NCBI GenBank assembly: GCA_030550095.1
Contig: JAUQQA010000005.1
Location: 1-64,000 of the forward strand
Source of the DNA: Chloroflexota bacterium
GTDB taxonomy: Bacteria; Chloroflexota; Anaerolineae; J036; Brachytrichaceae
Direction of reading: 5' to 3'
Length of the DNA: 64,000 nt
Shown here: positions 8,296-16,674 of the stretch, in pieces
Layout of the letters: every line of letters begins with the position of its first letter
Position numbering within the stretch: the stretch's first letter is position 1
Program-made: the position numbers and the translations under genes
Notes under the pieces: model-generated
Told to the model about the DNA's origin: nothing
Database searches by the model: none
Seen by the model: the letters and a program-made list of their open reading frames with translations, nothing else

Positions 8296-8937
8296 ATGGA
8301 AATCACCTGGTACGGCCACGACTGCTTCCGCCTCGCCGAACGCGCCACGTTGACCATCGTCACAGACCCTTATGACGCCAGCGTGGGGTTGGAGCCGCCG
8401 AAGCTGCGCGCCGATGTGGTCACCATTAGCCGTCAGGACGCAGCCCATAGCAACCTCAGCGCTGTGATCGGTGCCCAGCGCGGCGACGTGCGCACGATTA
8501 GCGGACCGGGCGAATACGAGATCGGCGGCGTGTTCATCACAGGGATCAGCATGCGTCCCGAGAAGAAGTCGGCGGGCGCCCAGCGTTGCACGGTGTACGC
8601 CTTTCACTTTGACGGGCTCAACGTTGCCCATCTCGGCGGGCTTTCGTTCGTGCCCTCGCAAGCGCAAATTGATGCGCTCGAGACGGTGGATGTGCTGCTG
8701 GTGCCCATCGGCGGTGACAGCGAGCTCTCGCCGACCCAAGCCTCCGACGTGATCAGCATGATCGAACCCGGCATCGTGATCCCAATGGGCTACGGCGGCA
8801 AGGGAAGCAAAGACGCGCTCGCGCGCTTCCTCAAGGAGATGGGCGTCGCAGCGCCAAAGACGGTTGAGTCGCTCAAGATCACCAAGAGCCAAGTGCCTGA
8901 GGAGACCCAGGTGGTCTTGTTGGAGATGAAGCGCTGA
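8296..8937 (+). CDS. Beta-lactamase-fold protein (UlaG/COG2220-like), metal site altered
   Basis: A 213-residue protein. It opens MEITWYGHDCFRL, then TDPYDASVG and ADVVTIS, which is the ordered layout of the UlaG-like metallo-beta-lactamase superfamily. GPGEYEIGGVFITGI and a late GIVIPMGYGG strand follow. The usual HxHxDH metal motif should follow VVTIS, but the sequence there is RQDAAHSN, so most of the metal ligands appear lost. It may be a non-hydrolytic or differently metallated member. It is first of a tight rightward run, 4 nt before the next gene. Confidence 0.75.
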   Translation: MEITWYGHDCFRLAERATLTIVTDPYDASVGLEPPKLRADVVTISRQDAAHSNLSAVIGAQRGDVRTISGPGEYEIGGVFITGISMRPEKKSAGAQRCTVYAFHFDGLNVAHLGGLSFVPSQAQIDALETVDVLLVPIGGDSELSPTQASDVISMIEPGIVIPMGYGGKGSKDALARFLKEMGVAAPKTVESLKITKSQVPEETQVVLLEMKR

Positions 8938-8941
8938 AGCC

Positions 8942-9223
8942 ATGGTCCGCCTGGTGTTTAGCTGGAATGTGCGCCCCAACGAGGAGCAAGCCTATTACGA
9001 GTTCATCCTTCAAGAATTCGCCCCCAAGATCGCTGCGATGGGCATTCAAATCACCGAGGCTTGGCTCACGGTGTATGGCGAAGGGCCGCAAATCATCATG
9101 CCGGGCATCGCACCAAACCGCGACGCGCTCATGGCAGCGCTTGAGAGCGAAGAGTGGAAGGAGCTGGAGGCGCACTTGAAAAAGTTCGTCACAGATTACC
9201 GGCTACGGATCCTTGATGGTTAA
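8942..9223 (+). CDS. Small conserved-looking protein of unknown function
   Basis: A 93-residue protein starting [21 protein letters not shown]. The pattern of strand, helix ([21 protein letters not shown]), strand pair and C-terminal helix ([14 protein letters not shown]) resembles a dimeric ferredoxin-like alpha/beta barrel. That is a structural guess. No catalytic motif is visible. It sits 4 nt after the beta-lactamase-fold gene and 11 nt before glgC, so all three are probably cotranscribed. Confidence 0.75.
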   Translation: MVRLVFSWNVRPNEEQAYYEFILQEFAPKIAAMGIQITEAWLTVYGEGPQIIMPGIAPNRDALMAALESEEWKELEAHLKKFVTDYRLRILDG

Positions 9224-9231
9224 GGAGGTGA
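9222..9231 (+). promoter_or_regulatory. Full-consensus ribosome binding site of glgC
   Basis: AAGGAGGTGA is a ten-base match to the 16S anti-Shine-Dalgarno end and ends 3 nt before ATG 9235. It overlaps the stop codon of the preceding gene. Confidence 0.85.
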
Positions 9232-9234
9232 GCG

Positions 9235-10518
9235 ATGGCAAAAAAGGTGGTTGCAATGATCCTCGCAGGCGGACGGGGAAGCCGCCTGAGCGTGTTGGCG
9301 AACAAGCGCGCTAAGCCGGCTGTCCCCTTTGCTGGAAAGTACCGCATCATTGACTTCACGCTCTCCAACTGCGTGAACAGCGGCATCTACACCGTCGGCG
9401 TGCTCACGCAATATCGCCCGCGTTCGTTGCAAGATCACATCCGCAACGGCGCGCCTTGGGACTTGGATCGCCTCAACGGCGGCGTTTGGATCTTGCAGCC
9501 TTACCTCGGCCGCATGAACACGCGCTCCGAGTGGTATGCCGGTACGGCGGATGCGATCTACCAGAACCTCGACTTCATCCGCGGCGCGCAAGCTGATGTG
9601 GTGCTGGTGCTCTCGGGCGACCACGTGTACAAGATGGACTACACCAAGCTGCTGCGCTTCCACGAGGACAACCAAGCGGAGGTCACCGTCTCCGCGCTCA
9701 GCGTAAGGGAAGAGGAAGCGCATCGCTTTGGCATCTTGCAAGCAGACGCGAAGTATCGCGTCTTTCACTTCGAGGAAAAGCCAAAGCAACCGAAGAGCAC
9801 GCTCGCCTCGATGGGGATTTACGTGTTCAACCGCGACGTGCTAGAAGAGGTGCTGATCCGCGACGCGCACGACGAAAGCTCGGAGCACGACTTCGGCAAA
9901 AACATCTTCCCCAAGCTGATCGAGGAAGAGCGCAAGGTGTTCGCGTATCCCTTCAACGACTTTGGCGGCTACTGGGTGGACGTGGGCACCATCCAGAGCT
10001 ACTGGGAGGCGCACATGGACTTGCTGCGCGATGACCCGCCGCTCGACCTGCTTGCGCGCGATTGGGTGATCCACACGCGCTCCGAGGAGCGCCCGCCCGT
10101 CAACATTCGCACCGGCGCGACGGTGAGCCACTCGCTGATCACCGACGGCTGCGTGATCGAGGGGTTTGTGGAGTACTCGGTGCTCTCGCCGGGCGTGCGC
10201 GTGGAGCGCGGCGCCGTCGTGCGCAACTCGATCATCATGACCGACGCCAAGATCGAAGCCGGCGCATATCTCGACCGCGTGATCGTGGACAAGAACGTGA
10301 TCATCGGGCGCGAGGCGGAGATCGGCAGAAGCTCTGATTTCACCGCAAACCCAGACGTGGGCTTGAGCACAGGCATCACCGTGATCGGCAAGAACACCAT
10401 CATCCCGCCGCGCATCAAGATCGGGCGCAATGTGGTGATCGGGAGCGACCTGAAGGACGACGACTTCCCCGACTTCATCCCCAGTGGCGCTAGCTTTAAG
10501 GTTGAAGCGCATGACTGA
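9235..10518 (+). CDS. glgC: Glucose-1-phosphate adenylyltransferase
   Basis: Makes ADP-glucose from ATP and glucose-1-phosphate for glycogen synthesis. The 427-residue protein begins with the nucleotide loop [20 protein letters not shown] and [13 protein letters not shown]. It has the catalytic-site segment [12 protein letters not shown] and [11 protein letters not shown]. The C-terminal left-handed beta-helix has hexapeptide-like repeats ending [12 protein letters not shown]. No other glycogen gene is in the window. Its 3' end overlaps the next gene by 8 nt. Confidence 0.95.
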   Translation: MAKKVVAMILAGGRGSRLSVLANKRAKPAVPFAGKYRIIDFTLSNCVNSGIYTVGVLTQYRPRSLQDHIRNGAPWDLDRLNGGVWILQPYLGRMNTRSEWYAGTADAIYQNLDFIRGAQADVVLVLSGDHVYKMDYTKLLRFHEDNQAEVTVSALSVREEEAHRFGILQADAKYRVFHFEEKPKQPKSTLASMGIYVFNRDVLEEVLIRDAHDESSEHDFGKNIFPKLIEEERKVFAYPFNDFGGYWVDVGTIQSYWEAHMDLLRDDPPLDLLARDWVIHTRSEERPPVNIRTGATVSHSLITDGCVIEGFVEYSVLSPGVRVERGAVVRNSIIMTDAKIEAGAYLDRVIVDKNVIIGREAEIGRSSDFTANPDVGLSTGITVIGKNTIIPPRIKIGRNVVIGSDLKDDDFPDFIPSGASFKVEAHD

Positions 10519-10927
10519 GGCGCGCTTAGAGCATCTCGCGATCGCTGTCCAAGACTTGGACGCGGCTTTAGCCTTCTACCGCGACGCGCTTGGCTTGGCG
10601 GTGCAGCGCGTCGAAGATGTGCCGCAAGAGGGCGTGCGCGTGGCGTTCTTGCCGCTCGGCGAAAGCCACATCGAGCTGGTGCAGCCCACGCGCGACGACA
10701 CCGGCATCGCGCGTTGGATGAGCAAGCACGGCGGCGGCATGCACCACGTGTGCCTGGGTGTGTCCAACCTCGAGGCAGTGTTGGCGCGCTTGGCGGGCGC
10801 CGGCGTCGAGCTGATCAACCCCACGCCCGTGGTGCGCGCCGATGGCACGCGCTACGCCTTCATCCACCCGCGCAGCGCTTTCGGGGTGCTGGTGGAGCTG
10901 TACGAGAAACCCGCCTCAGCGAAGTGA
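10511..10927 (+). CDS. mce: Methylmalonyl-CoA epimerase
   Basis: Interconverts (R)- and (S)-methylmalonyl-CoA in propionyl-CoA metabolism. The 138-residue vicinal-oxygen-chelate protein has two beta-alpha-beta modules. It has LEHLAIAVQDLDAALAFYRDALGL, ESHIELVQP, the second-module HHVCLGVSNLEAVLARL and VLVELYEK. The His in LEHLAI, the His in GMHHVCLGV and the Glu in VLVELYE fit the metal ligands. The ATG lies inside the end of glgC, which implies translational coupling. It meets murE tail to tail with a 12-nt overlap. Confidence 0.9.
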   Translation: MTEARLEHLAIAVQDLDAALAFYRDALGLAVQRVEDVPQEGVRVAFLPLGESHIELVQPTRDDTGIARWMSKHGGGMHHVCLGVSNLEAVLARLAGAGVELINPTPVVRADGTRYAFIHPRSAFGVLVELYEKPASAK

Positions 10928-12463
10928 GCCAACAGGTGGCCCAAGCTCTGGCTTGATGCCACGAATGGCGAGGCGCATCGCCGCGCGGTCATCCCAGGCG
11001 TATTCCGTTGTGCCGAAGCACAACGATTGTTCGTGCCCCTTGCCACAGGCGACCACGGTGTCGCCAGCGCGCGCCATTTGACATGCCGCTAGGATCGCCG
11101 CGCCGCGGTCAGCGATCTCGATCACCTCGGCGCGTTTGGGTGTCGCAGCGGCAACGCCGCGCTGCATCTCAGCGAAGATCGCCTCGATCGGCTCGCGCCG
11201 TGGGTCCTCGGCTGTGAAGATCGCCACGTCGGCTAGCTCGGCTGCCGTGCGCCCCATCAAGAAACGCTTCTGCACATCGCGCTCACCTGCGCAACCGAAG
11301 ACCACGATCAGCCGCCCAGGTGTGAGCGGGCGCAACGTGAGCAGGCATTGCTCCAGCGCGTTGGGCGTGTGCGCGAAGTCCACGATGGCGAGGTAGTCTT
11401 GTCCTTCGTCAATGCGCTCCATGCGCCCTGGGATGCCGCGCACGGCTGCAACGCCTTCTGCAATAGCTGCTACGGGAATCTCAAGGGCGAAGGCAGCACC
11501 TGCTGCGGCGAGGATGTTCGAGACGTTGTAATCGCCGATGAGCGTGGTGCGCAGCGTGAGCGGCACCTGCGCGCCTGCGTGGCGAAACGCCACCGCCTCG
11601 ATGCGTCCCTGAGCGTGATCCACGCGAGGCGGGTAAAGCCACCAATCCGTGTAGCGACCGTTGGGCTGCGTCTCGCGCGAGTAGAAGATGCGCCGTTGGG
11701 CGGGCAGCTTGACCAGGTGGTTAAACGAAAAATCATCATCCACGTTGAGCACGTGTACTGGCGCCATCTCGAACAGGCGCGCTTTTGCCGCACGGTAGGC
11801 TTCGCGCGAGCCGTGCAGGTCTAGGTGATCGTGCGTGATGTTGGTGATCACCGCCACATCGAACTGGGTGCCGTCCACGCGGTGTTGTGCCAAGCCGTGT
11901 GAGGTGATCTCAAGCACGGCGTGCGTCATGCCTGCGTCGCGCATTTGCGCGAGATAGTGTTGCACTTCGTCGGCGTCGGGCGTGGTGGTGTGCAAGCCGG
12001 TGTCCAGCGTCTGCTCGCCGATCACCGCGTTCACCGTGCTGATCATCCCGGTGCGCAGCCCAGCGGCGCGCAAGATGCTGTAGATCAAATTCGTGGTGGT
12101 GGTTTTGCCGTCGGTGCCCGTGACGCCGATCACGGTCATTGCGCGCGAGGGAAAATCGTGCCACGCGCTGCACAGCCAGGCGAACGCTTCGCGCCCGTTC
12201 GCGGTGAGCGCGCAGGGCACGCCGCGGGCGCGGAGCGCAGCAAGTTGGTCAACGTCTTCGGCGACGATCGCTGCGGCGCCGCGCTGAAGGGCGTCTGCGA
12301 TGTAGGCGTGACCATCGCGCGCGACGCCGCGATACGCGACGAACACAGCCCCAGGCGTCACCTTGCGCGAATCAGCGACGACGGCGCGAACAAGCGGGTT
12401 TGCTTGGCTGCTGCCAAACGGCTCGAGCCGCGCCGCGCGCAGTAACGAGAGCCAATCTTTCAT
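10916..12463 (-). CDS. murE: UDP-MurNAc-tripeptide synthetase (MurE-type ligase)
   Basis: Adds the third-position diamino acid to UDP-MurNAc-Ala-Glu in peptidoglycan synthesis. The 515-residue length is normal. It has a Mur N-terminal domain, the ATP loop GVTGTDGKTTTTN, TTPDADEVQHYL, and VIDFAHTPNALEQ in the central domain. The C-terminal specificity motif reads EDPRREP. Diaminopimelate enzymes usually have DNPR at this place, so the diamino acid (DAP or ornithine) is left open. The start codon lies 1 nt after the stop of the TSUP gene, so it is second in a leftward pair. Confidence 0.92.
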   Translation of the reverse strand: MKDWLSLLRAARLEPFGSSQANPLVRAVVADSRKVTPGAVFVAYRGVARDGHAYIADALQRGAAAIVAEDVDQLAALRARGVPCALTANGREAFAWLCSAWHDFPSRAMTVIGVTGTDGKTTTTNLIYSILRAAGLRTGMISTVNAVIGEQTLDTGLHTTTPDADEVQHYLAQMRDAGMTHAVLEITSHGLAQHRVDGTQFDVAVITNITHDHLDLHGSREAYRAAKARLFEMAPVHVLNVDDDFSFNHLVKLPAQRRIFYSRETQPNGRYTDWWLYPPRVDHAQGRIEAVAFRHAGAQVPLTLRTTLIGDYNVSNILAAAGAAFALEIPVAAIAEGVAAVRGIPGRMERIDEGQDYLAIVDFAHTPNALEQCLLTLRPLTPGRLIVVFGCAGERDVQKRFLMGRTAAELADVAIFTAEDPRREPIEAIFAEMQRGVAAATPKRAEVIEIADRGAAILAACQMARAGDTVVACGKGHEQSLCFGTTEYAWDDRAAMRLAIRGIKPELGPPVGSLR

Positions 12464-12464
12464 C

Positions 12465-13253
12465 TCACAGCGCTCGCACGAAGAGATAAGCCGAGGCTGC
12501 TAGCCCCATCACGATCACGAACGCGCGCAAGTGATGCTGCGCGACGCGCTTCGCCAAGCGCGCACCCGCGTAGCCGCCAAGCAAGCCGCCTAGGCCCATC
12601 AACACAGCGAGCGGCCAATGCACAATGCCGCTCAGCGCGAAGAACAGCAGCGCAATGCCGTTGATCACGAACGCCAGCGCGGTCTTCAGCGCGTTCATGC
12701 GGTGGATGTCTTGCAGGCCCATCACGCTCAACGAGGCAAGCATGAGGATGCCGATGCCGGCGCCGAAGTAGCCGCCATAGGTTGCGACGAAGAGTTGGAA
12801 CAAGATGCCCCACACGCGCGCGCCAAGCGAGACGTGACCTTCATCAGCGCGGCGCATGGCTTCGATGCTGCGCGCAGCGAGGCGGTTGAAGAAGTCGCGC
12901 GCGGCGAAGATCGCCGTGGCGAACAGCACGAGCAGCGGCACGATCCGCCCAAACAGCGCTGGTGGCGTGCGCGTGAGCAGCAACGCACCGAGCAGCCCGC
13001 CGCCCAGGCTCGGCACGAAGAGCAACACCAGCAGGCGCACCAATGGCTTGAGGTCGCGCCGATAGGCCCACACGCTGCCGATCGTCCCAGGCCACAGCGC
13101 AGCGGTGTTGGTGGCGTTCGCCACGATGCGATCCACGCCGAACACCACCAAGGCGGGGAATGCGATCAACGTGCCACCGCCTGCGACGGCGTTGATCGCG
13201 CCGCCGATCACCGCAGCCAAAAACAAGAACACAAGCCCAAGCACGTCGTTCAT
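12465..13253 (-). CDS. TSUP family permease (TauE/SafE)
   Basis: A 262-residue membrane protein of the sulfite/organosulfonate exporter family (PF01925). It begins MNDVLGLVFLFLAAVIGGAI with NAVAGGGTLIAFPAL. Several further hydrophobic helices follow, including GGYFGAGIGILMLASL, the second internal copy of the Gly-rich family motif. Substrates in the family include sulfite, sulfoacetate and other small anions; none can be chosen here. It is cotranscribed with murE. Confidence 0.88.
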   Translation of the reverse strand: MNDVLGLVFLFLAAVIGGAINAVAGGGTLIAFPALVVFGVDRIVANATNTAALWPGTIGSVWAYRRDLKPLVRLLVLLFVPSLGGGLLGALLLTRTPPALFGRIVPLLVLFATAIFAARDFFNRLAARSIEAMRRADEGHVSLGARVWGILFQLFVATYGGYFGAGIGILMLASLSVMGLQDIHRMNALKTALAFVINGIALLFFALSGIVHWPLAVLMGLGGLLGGYAGARLAKRVAQHHLRAFVIVMGLAASAYLFVRAL

Positions 13254-13277
13254 AGGTGCTGCGATGAGCTGAGCGAT

Positions 13278-14384
13278 TCAGATCAAGAAGTGCCCGTTGC
13301 GGTAAAACACCTCGCCGTCTGCGCTGATCTCGGCTTCGTGCGCGCTGGCGATTAAGTCCCAATGCACTGCGCTTTGGTTCACCGAACCTGTGTCGGGGTA
13401 GCCAGCGCCGAGCGCGAGGTGGAACGTGCCGCCGATCTTCTCGTCGAACAGGATGTTGCGCGAGAAGCGCGTGATGTTGTAGTTGGTGCCGATGGCGAAC
13501 TCGCCGACGTAGCGCGCGCCGGGGTCGGTATTGAGCACTTGGTGCAAGAACGCTTCGTTCTTCTCGGCGTGTGCTTTCACCACGCGCCCATTCTCGAACC
13601 AAAGCTGAACGCCGCTCACTTCGCGCCCCTGGTAAATCGCTGGGTAACTGAAGCGCACCCAACCATTCACCGAGTCCTCGTGTGGACCAGTGAAGATCTC
13701 GCCATCGGGGAAGTTGCGCTTGCCTTGGCTGTTTTTCCACGTGCGCCCGCTGATGCGCACAGTGAGGTCCACGTCGGGACCTTGCAGGCGCAGCGTGTGC
13801 TTGTCCTTCAAGAAGTCAATGTAGCGCTGCTGCCGCTCGCCCACCTCGCGCCAACGCGCAACTGGATCGGGATCGTTGACCAAGCAGGCGTTGAACAGGA
13901 ACTCAGCATACTCAGCGAGGCTCATGTCGGCTTCCATGGCGTAGGCTTCGGTTGGGAACTGTGTGACGCACCAGTTGTAAGTGCCGGCGGCGCTGCGCTC
14001 GAGTCGGCGCTTCAGGATCGGGCTGAGCGCTTTTTGGTGGCGTTGCACCTTGGCGGGGTCCACGTTGGAGAGGCGGCGCGTGTTGGTCTCCGCGCCAATG
14101 CGCACGTAGGCATCGAAGTAGCCCTCCTCGACTGAAATGCGGTCCACAGGCGAGACGAAGTCGAGCTGTGCCTCTTGCGCGTACTCGTAGAAGATCTCCT
14201 GCGCGCCGGGCAGGTCGGCGCGCAAGAACGCATGTCCGCCTGCCTTGAGCACCTCGCGGTAAATCGCTAGCATCAACGGCGCAGCGACGGATTGGCTCCA
14301 GACATACACACACTGACCGGGTTTGACTTCAAGCGAGTAGTGCACGATCACCTGCGCCATCTTGTCGAAGCGGGGATCAAACAT
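13278..14384 (-). CDS. M29-family aminopeptidase
   Basis: A 368-residue metal-dependent leucyl-type aminopeptidase of the AmpS/T family. The N-terminal part has FDKMAQVIVHYSLEVKPGQ. The C-terminal catalytic half has NFPDGEIFTGPHEDSVNG, EKNEAFLHQVL, GEFAIGTNYNI, GTFHLALG and SAVHWDL, which supply the Glu, His and Asp residues of the paired-metal centre. ATG 14384 is fixed by TACAAT at 14396-14391, with the expected transcript start exactly on the codon. A much longer upstream reading frame overlaps the divergent subtilase gene and is not accepted. Confidence 0.92.
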   Translation of the reverse strand: MFDPRFDKMAQVIVHYSLEVKPGQCVYVWSQSVAAPLMLAIYREVLKAGGHAFLRADLPGAQEIFYEYAQEAQLDFVSPVDRISVEEGYFDAYVRIGAETNTRRLSNVDPAKVQRHQKALSPILKRRLERSAAGTYNWCVTQFPTEAYAMEADMSLAEYAEFLFNACLVNDPDPVARWREVGERQQRYIDFLKDKHTLRLQGPDVDLTVRISGRTWKNSQGKRNFPDGEIFTGPHEDSVNGWVRFSYPAIYQGREVSGVQLWFENGRVVKAHAEKNEAFLHQVLNTDPGARYVGEFAIGTNYNITRFSRNILFDEKIGGTFHLALGAGYPDTGSVNQSAVHWDLIASAHEAEISADGEVFYRNGHFLI

Positions 14385-14390
14385 GCTGCG

Positions 14391-14396
14391 ATTGTA
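14391..14396 (-). promoter_or_regulatory. -10 box of the aminopeptidase gene (leaderless type)
   Basis: On the minus strand TACAAT ends 7 nt before ATG 14384. Confidence 0.55.
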
Positions 14397-14414
14397 ACGT
14401 GAGGGGTTGTGTTC

Positions 14415-14420
14415 TATCAT
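14415..14420 (+). promoter_or_regulatory. -10 box of the subtilase gene
   Basis: TATCAT ends 10 nt before GTG 14430. It is divergent from the aminopeptidase promoter 18 nt away. Confidence 0.45.
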
Positions 14421-14429
14421 TGCGTTGCT

Positions 14430-16277
14430 GTGTCTAGTCGTTGGCTGAGGACGGTGGTGGTTGCGCTCGTGTGGGTGTGTGCTGGGGTTGGGCTGCCGAG
14501 CGCACACGCACAGGCACCGAAGAAGGTCAGCCCCCAACTTTGGCGCGCGGTGCAACAAGCGCCGCGCGATGTGCTTGTCACGGCGCAGGGGTATCCGGAC
14601 CTCTCGCGCGCGGTGCATCTGCCTGATAAGCCTGCGCGCACGCGCTTCGTCGTTGAAACGCTGATGCGCCATGCGGAACAAAGCCAAGCGGCATTGCGCG
14701 CCGCCTTGCGCGCGCGCGGCTTGCAGTTCGAGGTGTTGTGGGTGAGCAATCAGCTTCTCGTGCGCCGCGCCACGCTTGCGGATGTGCAGTGGCTGGCGCA
14801 GCGCGCAGATGTGGCGCGCTTGGACCTTGATGTGCCCGTGAAAGGGGTGCTCGCAACGCCACGGGCAATGGCGCGCCCTAGCGTGACCAACACCCCAACC
14901 TGGGGCGTGCAGCGTGTGCGTGCACCCGAGGTGTGGGCGCTCGGCTACCGCGGTCAGGGCATCGTGATCGCCAATCTCGACACGGGCGTGTACTGGGCGC
15001 ACACTTGGCTCAAGCCGAACTACCGCGGCTGGAACGGCACAACCGCCGTGCACGATTACCACTGGTTTGACGCCGCGCCTGAGGCAGGGCAGCTTCCTGC
15101 GGACGAGCCGACCGACCTCACCGGGCACGGCACGCACACCGTCGGCACATCCAACGGCGTCGGCGGCATCGGCGTTGCGCCTGAGGCGAAGTGGATCGCT
15201 TGCCGCAACATGGCGGGCGCGGCAGGCGTTGGCAGCGTGGCGCGTTACACCGCATGTTTCCAGTTCGCGCTCGCGCCGACCGACCGCAACGGCAATAACC
15301 CTAACCCAGACCTGGCAGCCGACATCACCAGCAACTCGTGGGCGTGCGATCCGGGCTATGGCGAAGAAGGATGCGACGTGCCTACCGCGCTAGTGACCCC
15401 CACGCAAGCGTTGCGCGCGGCAGGCATCATGGTGATTGCCGCAGCAGGCAACAGCGGTGGGCAAGGCTGTGGCAGTGTCAACCTCGCGCCCGCCACGCTC
15501 GACCAAGCTTTCAGCATTGGCGCGACAACTAGCGCCGACACCATCGCCAGTTTCAGCAGTCGTGGTCCTTCGACGCTTACAGGGCGCATCAAGCCCGATG
15601 TGGTCGCGCCTGGAGTCGGGGTGCTTTCGGCTTGGCACACGGGCGAGAGCGCGCAGATGTCGCTCAGCGGCACCAGCATGGCGACGCCGCACGTCGCAGG
15701 TGTTGCCGCGCTGGTGTGGAGCGCAGCGCCATGGCTGCGCGGTAACGTAGAGGGCACGGAGCAGTTGTTGCGTGCTACAGCCCGCCCGCTAACCACAACA
15801 GTGCAGACGTGCGGCGGCGTGCCGGGCACACAAGTGCCCAACAACACCTTCGGCTATGGCTTGGTGGATGCGCTGATGGCGGTGAGCTATACCCGCGCGT
15901 TGCGCAGCGAGGCGCCGTCCCTCGCGCCAGCGGGTGCGCCGATCACCTACACGGTCGTTTTGACCAACGTCGCGCCGTTCACGCGCGCAGGCGCGCTGGT
16001 CACGGCGACGTTGCCCACGGGCGCAATGCTGCTCGCTAGCGATCCCCCTGCGGCGCAGGTCGGGCAATTGGCGGTGTGGTCGCTCGGCGCGTTAGCGCCC
16101 AACGCGGTGATCACGCTCAGCTATGCCGTGCAAACCATGCAGAGCGGTTGGGTGAGCAATGCCCCGCTGTGGGTGCAATTTGCTGATCTGCCGGCGCCGG
16201 TGCCTGGTCGCAGCGCGCACACGTTCCTTGAGGCGAGGCGCTTTTGGTTGCCGCTGGTGTATGCGCAAATCCCCTAA
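14430..16277 (+). CDS. Secreted subtilisin-like serine protease (S8)
   Basis: A 615-residue extracellular protease. The signal peptide is MSSRWLRTVVVALVWVCAGV and ends near SAHA. A pro-region follows, then the catalytic domain with Asp184 in ANLDTGVY, His233 in LTGHGTHTVGT, the oxyanion Asn region AAAGNSG and Ser416 in SGTSMATPHVAG. A C-terminal DUF11-type beta domain (PITYTVVLTNVAPFTRAGAL) probably serves as a surface module. The GTG start is preferred because TATCAT sits 10 nt upstream; a GTG seven codons earlier would lie on the promoter. It overlaps the Rieske gene stop by 4 nt. Confidence 0.92.
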   Translation: MSSRWLRTVVVALVWVCAGVGLPSAHAQAPKKVSPQLWRAVQQAPRDVLVTAQGYPDLSRAVHLPDKPARTRFVVETLMRHAEQSQAALRAALRARGLQFEVLWVSNQLLVRRATLADVQWLAQRADVARLDLDVPVKGVLATPRAMARPSVTNTPTWGVQRVRAPEVWALGYRGQGIVIANLDTGVYWAHTWLKPNYRGWNGTTAVHDYHWFDAAPEAGQLPADEPTDLTGHGTHTVGTSNGVGGIGVAPEAKWIACRNMAGAAGVGSVARYTACFQFALAPTDRNGNNPNPDLAADITSNSWACDPGYGEEGCDVPTALVTPTQALRAAGIMVIAAAGNSGGQGCGSVNLAPATLDQAFSIGATTSADTIASFSSRGPSTLTGRIKPDVVAPGVGVLSAWHTGESAQMSLSGTSMATPHVAGVAALVWSAAPWLRGNVEGTEQLLRATARPLTTTVQTCGGVPGTQVPNNTFGYGLVDALMAVSYTRALRSEAPSLAPAGAPITYTVVLTNVAPFTRAGALVTATLPTGAMLLASDPPAAQVGQLAVWSLGALAPNAVITLSYAVQTMQSGWVSNAPLWVQFADLPAPVPGRSAHTFLEARRFWLPLVYAQIP

Positions 16278-16597
16278 AGCAGGCTTGCCTCGGGCATCTC
16301 GATCCAAACCTCGTCGCCCTGAATGACGACGCGGTAAATCGGGATCGGCTTGACGGCGGGAAACGTAGGCTTGCCCGTCTCAAGGTCAAACTTCGCGCCA
16401 TGACGTGGGCACACCACGCAGCGATCCTCGATGTATCCCTCTGCGAGCGGCCCGTCGTCGTGGGTGCAAATATCACCAAACGCGCGCACTTCGCCGTTGA
16501 CGCGCGTCAACGCAATCGGTGTCTCTTGGAGGATCAACGGCAAAATCTCGCCTTCTTTTACGTCCTCGACCTTTGCAGCAAACACAAGCGTACCCAT
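16274..16597 (-). CDS. Rieske [2Fe-2S] ferredoxin-like protein
   Basis: A 107-residue soluble electron carrier. The cluster ligands are Cys44-x-His46 in ICTHDDGPLAEG and Cys63-x2-His66 in VCPRHGAKFD. It ends in VWIEMPE-type strands typical of NirD/dioxygenase ferredoxins. No partner oxygenase or reductase is adjacent. ATG 16597 is fixed by a perfect TATAAT at 16610-16605, which places the transcript start at the start codon. Confidence 0.93.
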   Translation of the reverse strand: MGTLVFAAKVEDVKEGEILPLILQETPIALTRVNGEVRAFGDICTHDDGPLAEGYIEDRCVVCPRHGAKFDLETGKPTFPAVKPIPIYRVVIQGDEVWIEMPEASLL

Positions 16598-16604
16598 CGC
16601 GCAC

Positions 16605-16610
16605 ATTATA
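16605..16610 (-). promoter_or_regulatory. -10 box of the Rieske gene (leaderless type)
   Basis: On the minus strand a perfect TATAAT ends 8 nt before ATG 16597. Confidence 0.6.
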
Positions 16611-16662
16611 GGGTCGCAGCGGCGTGATAAGCGCTTGGCGATCTGCAGCATTTTGGTGTTAG

Positions 16663-16668
16663 CATAAT
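16663..16668 (+). promoter_or_regulatory. -10 box of the histidine kinase gene (leaderless type)
   Basis: CATAAT ends 7 nt before ATG 16675. Confidence 0.5.
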
Positions 16669-16674
16669 CGCACC

